This document shows, one piece after another, positions 1-8,341 of a stretch of 64,000 nt of DNA. Position 1 is the stretch's first letter. Each line of letters begins with the position of its first letter. Position numbers and translations under genes: made by a program. The DNA comes from Pigmentiphaga sp. H8 (GTDB taxonomy: Bacteria > Pseudomonadota > Gammaproteobacteria > Burkholderiales > Burkholderiaceae_B): assembly GCF_003854895.1 (NCBI RefSeq), contig NZ_CP033966.1, positions 1,550,001 through 1,614,000 of the forward strand, in the 5' to 3' direction. The notes under the pieces are model-generated. The model was given only the letters and a program-made list of their open reading frames with translations, searched no databases and was not told where the DNA came from.

Positions 1-1
1 G

Positions 2-2512
2 CTCTTCACCAATTCGGGCATGGTCCAGTTCAAGGACGTGTTCCTGGGCAACGAAGTGCGCCCCTACAAGCGCGCGACCTCGTCGCAGCGCAGCGTGCGC
101 GCCGGCGGCAAGCACAATGATCTGGAAAACGTGGGCTACACGGCCCGGCACCATACGTTTTTCGAGATGCTGGGCAATTTCAGCTTCGGCGACTATTTCA
201 AGCGCGACGCCATCCACTACGCCTGGGAGCTGCTGACCACGGTCTACAAGCTGCCCAAGGAAAAGCTGTGGGTCACGGTCTACCAGGAAGACGACGAGGC
301 CTACGGCATCTGGCAGAACGAGATCGGCGTGCCGGTCGAGCGCATCGTCCGCATCGGCGACAACAAGGGTGCGCGCTACGCCTCCGATAATTTCTGGCAG
401 ATGGCGGACACGGGCCCCTGCGGTCCGTGCTCGGAAATCTTCTACGACCACGGCCCCGGGATCTGGGGCGGCCCCCCGGGATCGCCCGAGGAAGACGGCG
501 ACCGCTACATCGAGATCTGGAACCTGGTGTTCATGCAGTTCGACCGCGACGCGTCGGGCACCATGAACCCGCTGCCCAAGCCCTGCGTGGACACGGGCAT
601 GGGCCTGGAGCGGATCGCCGCGGTGCTGCAGCACGTGCATTCGAACTATGAAATCGACCTGTTCCAGAACCTGATCAAGGCCGCGGCGCGCGAAACCGGC
701 TGTGCCGACCTGGCGAACAATTCGCTGAAGGTGATCGCCGACCATATCCGCGCCTGCTCGTTCCTGATCGTGGACGGCGTGATCCCGGGCAACGAAGGCC
801 GCGGCTACGTGCTGCGCCGTATCATCCGCCGCGCGCTGCGCCATGGCTACAAGCTGGGCCAGACCAAGCCGTTCTTCCACCGCATCGTCAAGGATCTGGT
901 GGCCGAGATGGGCGAGGCTTATCCCGAGCTGGCCAAGGCCGAGGCACGGGTGGAGCAGGTGCTGCGCCAGGAGGAAGAGCGTTTCGGGGAAACGCTGGAA
1001 CACGGCATGAAGATCCTGGACGGCGCGCTGGCCGCGCTGAAGCCGGGCGCCGCGCTGGACGGCGAGACGCTGTTCAACCTGTACGACACCTACGGCTTCC
1101 CCGTGGACCTGACGGCCGATATCTGCCGCGAGCGCAACGTGGACGTGGACATGGCCGGTTTCGAGGCCGCGATGACCCGCCAGCGCGAGCAGGCCCGCGC
1201 CGCCGGCAAGTTCAAGATGGCCGCCGGCCTGTCGTACGACGGCGCCAAGACGGTGTTCGAGGGCTACACGCACCTGGCCGCGCAAGGCAAGGTCACGGCC
1301 CTGTATGTGGATGGCGCCTCGGTGCCGCGCATCGAGGCCGGCCAGGCCGCGGTGGTGGTGCTGGACCGCACGCCGTTCTACGCCGAGTCGGGCGGGCAGG
1401 TGGGCGATGCCGGCGTGCTGGTGCAGGGCGCGGTGCGTTTCGACGTGGAAGACACCCAGAAGATCCAGTCCGACGTGTTCGGCCATCATGGCAAGCTGGT
1501 GTCGGGTTCGCTGGCGGTGGGTGACACGGTCGATGCCCAGGTGGATGAAGTCCGCCGCGCGCGCACGATGCGCAACCACTCGGCCACCCATCTGATGCAC
1601 AAGGCGCTGCGCCAGGTGCTGGGCGAGCACGTGCAGCAGAAGGGCTCGCTGGTCGATCCGGACAAGACCCGCTTCGATTTCGCGCACGACGCGCCCATGA
1701 ACGCGGACCAGATCGCTCAGGTGGAAGCCATCGTCAACCGCGAGGTGCTGGGCAATACGCCGGTGCAGGCGCAGTTGATGGCCTACGACGATGCCGTCAA
1801 GGGCGGCGCGATGGCGCTGTTCGGCGAAAAATACGGCGACGAAGTGCGCGTGCTGGACATCGGCTTCTCGCGCGAACTGTGCGGCGGCACGCACGTGGGC
1901 CGCACGGGCGACATCGGCCTGTTCAAGATCGTGAGCGAAGGCGGCGTGGCCGCCGGCGTGCGCCGGGTCGAGGCCATTACCGGCGACAACAGCCTGTCCT
2001 ATCTGCAGAACCTGAACGCCACGCTGGCCTCGGCCGCGGGCGCGCTGAAGGTGCAGCCGGGCGACCTGCCGGCGCGCATCGGCCAGGTGCAGGACCAGTT
2101 GAAGAGCCTGGAAAAGGAAATCGCCCAGCTCAAGAGCAAGCTGGCCAGCAGCGCCGGCAATGACCTGGCGGCCTCGGCGGTCGAGGTCAAGGGCGTGAAG
2201 GTGCTGGCCGCCAAGCTGGACGGCGTCGATCCCAAGTCGCTGCGCGAGACCGTGGATCAGCTCAAGAACAAGCTGAAGTCCGCCGCCATCGTGCTGGCCG
2301 CCGTCGACGGCGGCAAGGTCAGCCTGGTGGCCGGAGCCACGGCCGACGTGTCCGGCAAGGTCAAGGCGGGCGACCTGGTCAATTTCGTGGCCCAGCAGGT
2401 GGGCGGGAAGGGCGGCGGCCGGCCGGACATGGCGATGGCCGGCGGCACGGATCCCTCGGGTCTGCCGCAGGCGCTCGCCAGTGTGCAGGGCTGGGTCGAG
2501 GGCCGCCTGTGA
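2..2512 (+). CDS. alaS: Alanine--tRNA ligase (5' end outside window)
   Basis: Charges tRNA-Ala with alanine in the cytoplasm. The reading frame is open from base 2 and the first ATG (base 20) lies inside the conserved LFTNSGMVQFKD segment, so roughly 40 N-terminal residues are off the left edge. Visible are the class II catalytic core, the editing-domain HSATHLMH zinc motif near 1577-1600, the second zinc motif CGGTH near 1879-1893, and a C-Ala domain with a coiled-coil stretch (about 2080-2150) ending in the glycine-rich GGKGGGRPDMAMAGG tail. About 837 residues are present, consistent with a full protein near 875. The stop overlaps an alternative GTG of the next gene, so the two are probably co-transcribed. 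Confidence 0.97.
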   Translation, partial: LFTNSGMVQFKDVFLGNEVRPYKRATSSQRSVRAGGKHNDLENVGYTARHHTFFEMLGNFSFGDYFKRDAIHYAWELLTTVYKLPKEKLWVTVYQEDDEAYGIWQNEIGVPVERIVRIGDNKGARYASDNFWQMADTGPCGPCSEIFYDHGPGIWGGPPGSPEEDGDRYIEIWNLVFMQFDRDASGTMNPLPKPCVDTGMGLERIAAVLQHVHSNYEIDLFQNLIKAAARETGCADLANNSLKVIADHIRACSFLIVDGVIPGNEGRGYVLRRIIRRALRHGYKLGQTKPFFHRIVKDLVAEMGEAYPELAKAEARVEQVLRQEEERFGETLEHGMKILDGALAALKPGAALDGETLFNLYDTYGFPVDLTADICRERNVDVDMAGFEAAMTRQREQARAAGKFKMAAGLSYDGAKTVFEGYTHLAAQGKVTALYVDGASVPRIEAGQAAVVVLDRTPFYAESGGQVGDAGVLVQGAVRFDVEDTQKIQSDVFGHHGKLVSGSLAVGDTVDAQVDEVRRARTMRNHSATHLMHKALRQVLGEHVQQKGSLVDPDKTRFDFAHDAPMNADQIAQVEAIVNREVLGNTPVQAQLMAYDDAVKGGAMALFGEKYGDEVRVLDIGFSRELCGGTHVGRTGDIGLFKIVSEGGVAAGVRRVEAITGDNSLSYLQNLNATLASAAGALKVQPGDLPARIGQVQDQLKSLEKEIAQLKSKLASSAGNDLAASAVEVKGVKVLAAKLDGVDPKSLRETVDQLKNKLKSAAIVLAAVDGGKVSLVAGATADVSGKVKAGDLVNFVAQQVGGKGGGRPDMAMAGGTDPSGLPQALASVQGWVEGRL

Positions 2513-2535
2513 GCGGCGTGGCGGGAGAAGGCGTG

Positions 2536-2778
2536 ATGAATACCGAACCGGTGGCGTTCGACCTCGAGGTGGATGCCAAGGGACTCAAATGTCCCTTGCC
2601 CATCCTGCGTGCCAAGAAGGCGCTGGCGACGCTCGAGAGCGGTCAGGTGCTGAAGGTCGTGGCCACCGACAAGGGGTCGGTGCGCGATTTCCAGGCCTTT
2701 TCCAAACAGACCGGCAACGAGCTGCTGGCGCAGGAAGACGACGGCGAAGTATTCGTCCACTACATGAAACGTCGCTGA
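2536..2778 (+). CDS. TusA/SirA-family sulfur carrier protein
   Basis: Small cytoplasmic protein of 80 residues in the TusA/YedF/SirA family, which carry a persulfide on a conserved cysteine for tRNA thiolation or other sulfur transfer. The signature KGLKCPLPILRAKKAL, with the CPxP cysteine near residue 19, is seen directly. A GTG at 2509 overlapping the alaS stop would add nine residues, but GGAGAAGG lies seven bases before the ATG at 2536, so that start is preferred. It lies 23 bp after alaS in the same orientation. Which sulfur pathway it serves cannot be told from context. Confidence 0.85.
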   Translation: MNTEPVAFDLEVDAKGLKCPLPILRAKKALATLESGQVLKVVATDKGSVRDFQAFSKQTGNELLAQEDDGEVFVHYMKRR

Positions 2779-2799
2779 CAGATCGCGCGAGGTTTTGCC

Positions 2800-2830
2800 C
2801 GCCGGGCGGCACTGAACCTGCCGCCCGGCG
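2800..2830 (+). terminator. Stem-loop after the TusA-family gene
   Basis: Perfect 11-bp inverted repeat (CGCCGGGCGGC with its complement) around a 9-base loop, 22 bp after the stop. There is no T tract, so it may be a weak or Rho-assisted terminator or only an mRNA-stabilising hairpin. Confidence 0.35.
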
Positions 2831-2887
2831 GCGAGTCATACCGCAGCCGGCGTCCGCTGGCGCAACCGTTCCCCCAAGGTGACCCCC

Positions 2888-4012
2888 ATGCGGCTACCGT
2901 CCTTGCGTTGGCTTCTGGTCCTGGCGCTGCTCGTCGTGGGCGGCTTGGCGGCGCTGGCCGTACGCGACCGCGCCGCGCGTCCGGTCGTGACCGGGCCGAT
3001 CAGCGCCATCGTGTCCTTCGGCGACAGCCTGAGCGATGTCGGCACCTACAATCCCGGAGCGGCCTATCCCGACCCGGCCACGCGCAGCGCGACGGGACAG
3101 CGTTTCACGACCAAGCCTGGGGAGGTCTGGGTGGAGGTGGTGGCCGACGCGCTGGGCCTGCCGGTCAAGCCCAATCAGCAGGTCGATTTCGGCCCGCTCG
3201 GGCAGGGCGGCCGCATCGTGGACCTGGGCGGCAACGGCTATGCGCAGGGCGGCGCCCATATCGAGACCGACGCCGAGACGGCGCCGGCCCCGGACGGCAT
3301 CCCGGCCGATGGCGGGCTCCAGGGCGAGACCGCCATTTCCATCAAGACCCAGATCGACCGCTACCTGGCCGAGCACAAAGGTTTCGACGGGACGGAACTG
3401 GTGCTGGTGCAGGGCGGGGGCAACGATTTCCTCGATGCCTTCCAGGCTCTGGGGGAAACCGAGCCCGAACCCGCTTCCGATGCCGACGACCAACTGGAGG
3501 CACTGGTACGGGCCAAGGCGGCCGCCATGGTGACTCAGCTCAAGCGGCTGGCCGCGGCCGGCGCCAAGCGGATCGTATACGTCAACCTTCCCGACCTGGG
3601 CATGCTGCCTTTTATCCGCAATACCGAGTTGGAGGACATGGCTACCGACGTGTCCGAAGGCTACAACGAACTCGTGGCCGGGGAGCTGTCGGGAACGGGC
3701 GTGCAGGTGTTCGACCTGGCCGGCCTGATCGACGCTGCCGTCGACGATCCCGCCGCGGTGGGCCTGACCGTGACCGACAAGCCCGCCTGCACCAACTACG
3801 ATGCGTCGCAGGGTGAGGTGGACGCGTTGCTGTGTACCCCCGCCACGCTGGTGGAGCCGGATGCCGACCAGCATTATCTGTTCGCGGACTCCATGCATCC
3901 GACCACGGCCGGGCACCGGCTATGGGGCGAGAAAGTGGCGGCGTTCATCCATGATCGCTTTGGCGCGGTGGTCAAGCCGATACGCGTGGCCAGGGAGACG
4001 ACGGCTCGCTGA
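2888..4012 (+). CDS. SGNH/GDSL-type esterase or lipase, exported
   Basis: Probable secreted or membrane-anchored serine esterase of 374 residues. The N-terminus has a basic segment and a hydrophobic stretch (about residues 8-26) that acts as signal peptide or anchor. Block I is FGDSLSDVGTYN with the nucleophile Ser, the GGGND block follows near the middle, and block V DSMHPTTAGHRLWG supplies the catalytic Asp and His close to the C-terminus. The ATG at 2888 follows AAGGTG and is preferred to the upstream GTG at 2879. There is no autotransporter beta-barrel, so this is the stand-alone form. Substrate unknown. Confidence 0.85.
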   Translation: MRLPSLRWLLVLALLVVGGLAALAVRDRAARPVVTGPISAIVSFGDSLSDVGTYNPGAAYPDPATRSATGQRFTTKPGEVWVEVVADALGLPVKPNQQVDFGPLGQGGRIVDLGGNGYAQGGAHIETDAETAPAPDGIPADGGLQGETAISIKTQIDRYLAEHKGFDGTELVLVQGGGNDFLDAFQALGETEPEPASDADDQLEALVRAKAAAMVTQLKRLAAAGAKRIVYVNLPDLGMLPFIRNTELEDMATDVSEGYNELVAGELSGTGVQVFDLAGLIDAAVDDPAAVGLTVTDKPACTNYDASQGEVDALLCTPATLVEPDADQHYLFADSMHPTTAGHRLWGEKVAAFIHDRFGAVVKPIRVARETTAR

Positions 4013-4061
4013 GCCTGCCTGGGACCCCTGGCGGCAGAGGAGGGCGCAGGGGCCAAGGACA

Positions 4062-4331
4062 TCATATTCTCTGGGCTTTCGGCGCATGCTGGCGCAGCGA
4101 CGCCACCATGCGAGTCTGCCACCCTGGACCCGTGCGTTTCCATTGATCCAGCACGTCAGGGGGAAGCCTCAGGCTGATGGCCACTGTGGCAGCGGCCGAT
4201 TTCGGGCGCCCCCGCCTGAGCACCTTGTTGCCATCGCGCAGTTCCGCCCGTTCGAACCATTCGTCCGGAAGTTCAGGGGCATCATCGGGGTCGACCCACT
4301 TGCTCCCAGTATCTTTTCTGTTCCCGTTCAT
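4062..4331 (-). CDS. brnA: BrnA-like antitoxin
   Basis: 89-residue protein whose C-terminal half (ISLRLPPDVLDQWKRTGPGWQTRM) matches the ribbon-helix-helix BrnA antitoxin, which neutralises the RNase toxin BrnT and represses its own operon. The N-terminal half is acidic and charged, as usual. Its start lies inside the 3' end of the upstream brnT remnant (50-bp overlap), the normal brnT-brnA arrangement. The partner toxin is truncated, so the antitoxin is probably a relic or acts only as a DNA-binding protein. Confidence 0.8.
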   Translation of the reverse strand: MNGNRKDTGSKWVDPDDAPELPDEWFERAELRDGNKVLRRGRPKSAAATVAISLRLPPDVLDQWKRTGPGWQTRMVASLRQHAPKAQRI

Positions 4332-4434
4332 TGGCTTTCCTGAAACTGATGATGCGTCGGCTGTTGCCGCGCAGTGTCCAGACGGCGACTACGAGGCGTT
4401 CGTCCAGGAGGCCGAGCGTGATGTACCGGCATTC
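4282..4434 (-). pseudogene. brnT: brnT toxin remnant (C-terminal half only)
   Basis: The stretch CRYITLGLLDERLVVAVWTL...RRIISFRKANERE is the C-terminal half of a BrnT ribonuclease toxin (family about 90 residues). The usual N-terminal half, including the leading beta-strand and the first catalytic region, is missing. The frame stays open upstream to an ATG at 4521, but those extra residues come from translating the valS terminator hairpin and do not look like BrnT. I infer a deletion that fused the toxin's tail to sequence downstream of valS. Other frames upstream showed no BrnT-like N-terminus. Confidence 0.7.
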
Positions 4435-4489
4435 GCGATGACAGATTGGTCCGCCGCTGAACCCAGAGCTTCTTGTTTCGAGCGCAATG

Positions 4490-4518
4490 AAAAAAACGAC
4501 CCAGTGGGTCGCTTTTTT
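4490..4518 (-). terminator. Rho-independent terminator of valS (bidirectional)
   Basis: A7, then the palindrome CGACCCA/TGGGTCG, then T6. The A tract on one side and T tract on the other make it functional in either direction. It lies 23 bp beyond the valS stop. Confidence 0.85.
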
Positions 4519-4540
4519 CATGCTCGGCGCTGAGGCCGGT

Positions 4541-7390
4541 CTACCCCAGTTTCACCCGCTGCTCCCGCACCTTGTCCAGCGTGTCGCTGAATTGGGCCAG
4601 CCGGGCGCGTTCCTGCTCCACCACCGCGGGCGGAGCGCGATCGACGAAGCTGGCATTGCCGAGCTTGCCGTTGGCCTTGGCGATCTCGCCTTCCAGGCGG
4701 GCGATTTCCTTGTCCAGCCGGACCTTCTCGGCGGCCACGTCGACCTCGATGTGCAGCATCAGGTGGGCGTCGCCCACTACCTGCACGGGGGCGCCGACGA
4801 CGTCGGGCAGTTGGTCGACCACCTTGACCTCGGTCAGCCGGGCCAGGGCGGCCAGGTAGGGCGCATTGCGTTCCAGTGCGGCGCGGTTGCCGGTGGCGTT
4901 CAGCGGCGCCTTCTGCGAGGGCGGCACGTTCATTTCGCCGCGCAGCGCGCGCACGGCGTCGACCTGGGCCTTGAGCTCGGCCATCGCGGCTTCGGCGGCC
5001 TCGTCGATTTTCCCGGCCTGCGCGGCGGGATAGGGTTGCACGCCCACGCTGGTGGATTCGTCGGCACGGCGCTTGCCGGCCGCCACCGAGACCTTCTGCC
5101 AGAGTTCTTCCGTGATGAACGGGATGACGGGGTGGGCCAGCCGAAGCACGGTTTCCAGTACCCGGATCAGGGTCTGGCGGGTGCCGCGCTGTTCGGCCTC
5201 ATTGCCGTTCTGCAGCTGGACCTTGGCCAGTTCCAGGTACCAGTCGCAGTATTCGTCCCAGACGAAGCGATACAGCGCGGTGGAGATGTTGTCGAAGCGG
5301 TAGTCGTCGAAGCCCTTGGCGACCTCGGCTTCGGTGCGCTGCAGCTGGCTGATGATCCACTTGTCGAATACCGACAGTTCCACCGTGGCGCCGGCCTGCA
5401 CGCCGCAGTCCTTGCCTTCGACGTTCATCAGCACGAAGCGGGTGGCGTTCCACAGCTTGTTGCAGAAGTTGCGGTAGCCTTCGCAGCGCTTCAGGTCGAA
5501 GTTGATGTTGCGGCCCAGCGTGGCGTAGGCGGCCATGGTGAAGCGCAGTGCGTCGGCGCCGAAGGCCGGAATCCCCTCGGGAAATTCCTTGCGGGTCTTC
5601 TTGGCGATGCTTTCGGCCTGTTTGGGGTTCATCAGGCCGGTGGTGCGCTTGGCCAGGAGGCCGTCCAGGCCGATGCCGTCGATCAGGTCGACCGGATCCA
5701 GGGTGTTGCCCTTGGATTTGCTCATCTTCTGGCCTTCGGCGTCGCGGATCAGGCCATGCATGTAGACATGCCTGAACGGGACCTGGCCGGTGAAATGGGT
5801 GGTCATCATGACCATCCGGGCGACCCAGAAGAAGATGATGTCGAAGCCGGTGACCAGCACGGACGAGGGCAGGTAGCGCGCCAGGTCGGGCGTCTGTTCG
5901 GGCCAGCCCAGCGTGGTGAACGGCACCAGCGCCGACGAGAACCAGGTGTCCAGCACGTCCGGATCGCGGGTAAGCGCGCCGGTGTAGCCGGCGGCCGCGG
6001 CCTTGTCGCGGGCTTCCTGTTCGCTCCTGGCCACGAAGATGCGGCCGTCGTCGGCGTACCAGGCGGGAATCTGGTGGCCCCACCACAGTTGGCGCGAGAT
6101 GCACCAGTCCTGGATGTTGTTGAGCCACTGGTTGTAGGTGGTGGTCCAGTTCTCGGGGTAGAACTTGACGCGGCCGTCGGCCACCACGTCCAGCGCCACC
6201 TGGGTGATCGACTTGCCGGGATGGTGGGTGCCCTCGGGCGCCGGCTTGCTCATGGCGACGAACCACTGGTCGGTCAGCATGGGTTCGATGATGGCGTTGG
6301 TGCGGTCGCCGCGCGGCACCATCAGCTTGTGCTTCTTGACCTCGGCCAGCAGGCCCTGGGCGTCGAGGTCGGCGACGATGCGGGTGCGGGCCTCGAAACG
6401 GTCCAGCCCGCGGTAGGTCTCGGGCGCCTCGTCGTTGATGCGGCCATCCAGCGTCAGGACGGAAATCATGGGCAGGCCGTGGCGCTGGCCCACCGCATAG
6501 TCATTGAAATCGTGCGCGGGTGTGACCTTGACCGCGCCGGTGCCGAATTCGCGGTCGACGTAGTCGTCGGCGATGACGGGAATCAGGCGGCCGGTCAGCG
6601 GCAGGCGGACCTGCTTGCCGATCAGGGCCTGGTAGCGTTCGTCCTCGGGGTGGACCATGACGGCGACGTCGCCCAGCATGGTTTCGGGACGGGTCGTGGC
6701 CACGACGATGGCGGCATCGCTGCCGTCCACCGGGTAGCGGATGTGCCACAGGTGGCCGTCTTCTTCCTCGCTGACCACTTCCAGGTCGCTGACGGCGGTC
6801 AGCAGCTTGGGGTCCCAGTTGACCAGCCGCTTGCCCCGATAGATCAGGCCCTGCTCGTACAGCCGCGTGAAGACCTCGGCCACGCCGCGCGACATGTCCT
6901 CGTTCATGGTGAAGTATTCGCGCGTCCAGTCGGGCGAGGTGCCCAGCCGGCGCATCTGGCCGGTGATGGTGCCGCCGGAGTGCTGCTTCCACTCCCAGAC
7001 CTTCTCGACGAACTTGTCGCGGCCCAGGTCGTGGCGGCTGATCTTCTGCGCGTCGAGCTGGCGCTCGACCACGATCTGCGTGGCGATGCCGGCGTGGTCG
7101 GTGCCCGGCACCCACAGCGTGTCGAACCCGCGCATGCGGTGGTAGCGCGTCAGGCCATCCATGATGGTCTGGTTGAAGGCGTGGCCCATGTGCAGCGTGC
7201 CCGTCACGTTGGGCGGCGGCAACTGGACGGTGAAGGCCTGGCCGTTGTCGGGGCCCTGGACGTGTACCCCGGCCTTGAAGTCCCCCCGTTGTTCCCACAG
7301 CGGATACCAGCGCGCCTCGATGGCGGCCGGCTCGAAGCTCTTGGGCAGTTCGTCGGTCTCGGTCTGAGATTGGGGAGAGGCTGAGGTCAT
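4541..7390 (-). CDS. valS: Valine--tRNA ligase
   Basis: Class I aminoacyl-tRNA synthetase of 949 residues that charges tRNA-Val. The HIGH-type motif is PPNVTGTLHMGH near residue 60 and the KMSKS motif is KMSKSKGNTLDP near residue 560; between them lies the large CP1 editing domain. The C-terminus ends in the valyl-specific coiled-coil arm (RLDKEIARLEGEIAKANGKL region) that contacts tRNA. The frame is open 20 codons further upstream, but MTSASPQSQT at 7390 is the family-like start. It is the last gene of the pepA-holC-(DUF2486)-valS series on this strand. Confidence 0.97.
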   Translation of the reverse strand: MTSASPQSQTETDELPKSFEPAAIEARWYPLWEQRGDFKAGVHVQGPDNGQAFTVQLPPPNVTGTLHMGHAFNQTIMDGLTRYHRMRGFDTLWVPGTDHAGIATQIVVERQLDAQKISRHDLGRDKFVEKVWEWKQHSGGTITGQMRRLGTSPDWTREYFTMNEDMSRGVAEVFTRLYEQGLIYRGKRLVNWDPKLLTAVSDLEVVSEEEDGHLWHIRYPVDGSDAAIVVATTRPETMLGDVAVMVHPEDERYQALIGKQVRLPLTGRLIPVIADDYVDREFGTGAVKVTPAHDFNDYAVGQRHGLPMISVLTLDGRINDEAPETYRGLDRFEARTRIVADLDAQGLLAEVKKHKLMVPRGDRTNAIIEPMLTDQWFVAMSKPAPEGTHHPGKSITQVALDVVADGRVKFYPENWTTTYNQWLNNIQDWCISRQLWWGHQIPAWYADDGRIFVARSEQEARDKAAAAGYTGALTRDPDVLDTWFSSALVPFTTLGWPEQTPDLARYLPSSVLVTGFDIIFFWVARMVMMTTHFTGQVPFRHVYMHGLIRDAEGQKMSKSKGNTLDPVDLIDGIGLDGLLAKRTTGLMNPKQAESIAKKTRKEFPEGIPAFGADALRFTMAAYATLGRNINFDLKRCEGYRNFCNKLWNATRFVLMNVEGKDCGVQAGATVELSVFDKWIISQLQRTEAEVAKGFDDYRFDNISTALYRFVWDEYCDWYLELAKVQLQNGNEAEQRGTRQTLIRVLETVLRLAHPVIPFITEELWQKVSVAAGKRRADESTSVGVQPYPAAQAGKIDEAAEAAMAELKAQVDAVRALRGEMNVPPSQKAPLNATGNRAALERNAPYLAALARLTEVKVVDQLPDVVGAPVQVVGDAHLMLHIEVDVAAEKVRLDKEIARLEGEIAKANGKLGNASFVDRAPPAVVEQERARLAQFSDTLDKVREQRVKLG

Positions 7391-7495
7391 CGGTGTTCCG
7401 GAAATACGTCGGTCGGGCGCGCGGCGGTGCGCCGCAGGCGCCAAACCCATGATTTTAGTGGATTCTGCGGCGGCTGGCGGCCGCCCGCCGGGGCG

Positions 7496-7891
7496 TCAGC
7501 GCGGGGGAAGGGGCTTGCTCTGGACGGCCGCGCGCCGGATCAGTTCTTTCTGGACGGCCTCGTCCACCAGCCGGCCGAGTTCCTCGCGCAGGTTGTAGGC
7601 GATGTCTTCCAGGGCGCGGGCGGCCGCCACTTCCAGCGAGGCCCGCATGCGCGTCTTCAGCAAGGGCTCCACCCGGTCGAGCAGGTCCTGCAGGATGGCG
7701 GCGCGCAGGGTCTCGATGCCGTCCTCGTCATGCGGCCTTGGCGCGGGGGCGGCCGGCGCCGCCGGGGCGGGCCAGGAGGGGGAAGGCTGCGGGGGCGCCG
7801 CTTCGGCCTTACGGACCGGCTGCGGCAGGTCCAGGACTTCGGTCAGGAGCGGGATGCCCGCATCGTCGCGCGGAGGGAAAGGGGCTTGCAT
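7496..7891 (-). CDS. Conserved hypothetical protein, DUF2486-like
   Basis: 131 residues, no signal peptide or membrane segment. The N-terminus has DDAGIPLLTEVLDL, then a Pro/Ala-rich linker (about residues 30-55) and a helical C-terminal half rich in Glu/Arg. The short IPxLTEV segment and the position between holC and valS recall the DUF2486 proteins of Burkholderiales, recalled from memory and not searched. It lies six bp after holC, suggesting one operon. Function unknown. Confidence 0.7.
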   Translation of the reverse strand: MQAPFPPRDDAGIPLLTEVLDLPQPVRKAEAAPPQPSPSWPAPAAPAAPAPRPHDEDGIETLRAAILQDLLDRVEPLLKTRMRASLEVAAARALEDIAYNLREELGRLVDEAVQKELIRRAAVQSKPLPPR

Positions 7892-7897
7892 ATCGGC

Positions 7898-8329
7898 TCA
7901 GGGCATCTGGTGGCGCGACACGTCGTGCCGCACGATGTTGTGGCCGCATTCCTGGTAGAAGCGCCAGCGCGCCCGCGCCGCCTCGCGGTCGGCGGGATCG
8001 TTGGTGACGACCTCGATGACGCGCTGGAAGCGGGTGTAGATGGGCGGCCAGGTGTCGTCCAGGTTCAGCAGCCAGTCGTGGTGGGGCGTGGGCGCGTCCG
8101 AGGCGGTCAGCACGACGGGGGTGTCGGCCGCCAGCGGATCGTTGACGCGGACGTGGGGGATGAAGGAGATGTCGTCCAGCGCCCAGAGCATCTGATCGAA
8201 GGCGTTCAGGCGCCCCGTGTCGCGGCAGTACACCACCAGCCGGTGGCCCGCCTGGTGGCGGCGGGTGGCGATCTGGCAGGCGGTGCGCAGCCGGTCGGGG
8301 GCGCTGAAGGCGAAGTCGATTTCGGTCAT
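7898..8329 (-). CDS. holC: DNA polymerase III subunit chi
   Basis: 143-residue chi subunit, which links the clamp loader (through psi) to single-strand-binding protein. The fold signature is clear: an N-terminal beta-strand (MTEIDFAF), the RHHQAG-like helix (TRRHQAGHRLVVYC), then LNAFDQMLWALDDISFIPH and the LLNLDDTWPP segment. Length agrees with family members near 145. It starts 12 bp after the pepA stop and is followed by the DUF2486-like gene and valS, the same pepA-holC-valS order seen in many proteobacteria. Confidence 0.93.
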   Translation of the reverse strand: MTEIDFAFSAPDRLRTACQIATRRHQAGHRLVVYCRDTGRLNAFDQMLWALDDISFIPHVRVNDPLAADTPVVLTASDAPTPHHDWLLNLDDTWPPIYTRFQRVIEVVTNDPADREAARARWRFYQECGHNIVRHDVSRHQMP

Positions 8330-8341
8330 GGGCGGACGGCG

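Noticed and set aside
4487..7384. 965-residue plus-strand open frame antisense to valS
   Set aside because: Complementary-strand shadow of a typical GC-rich gene; valS on the other strand has full family motifs.
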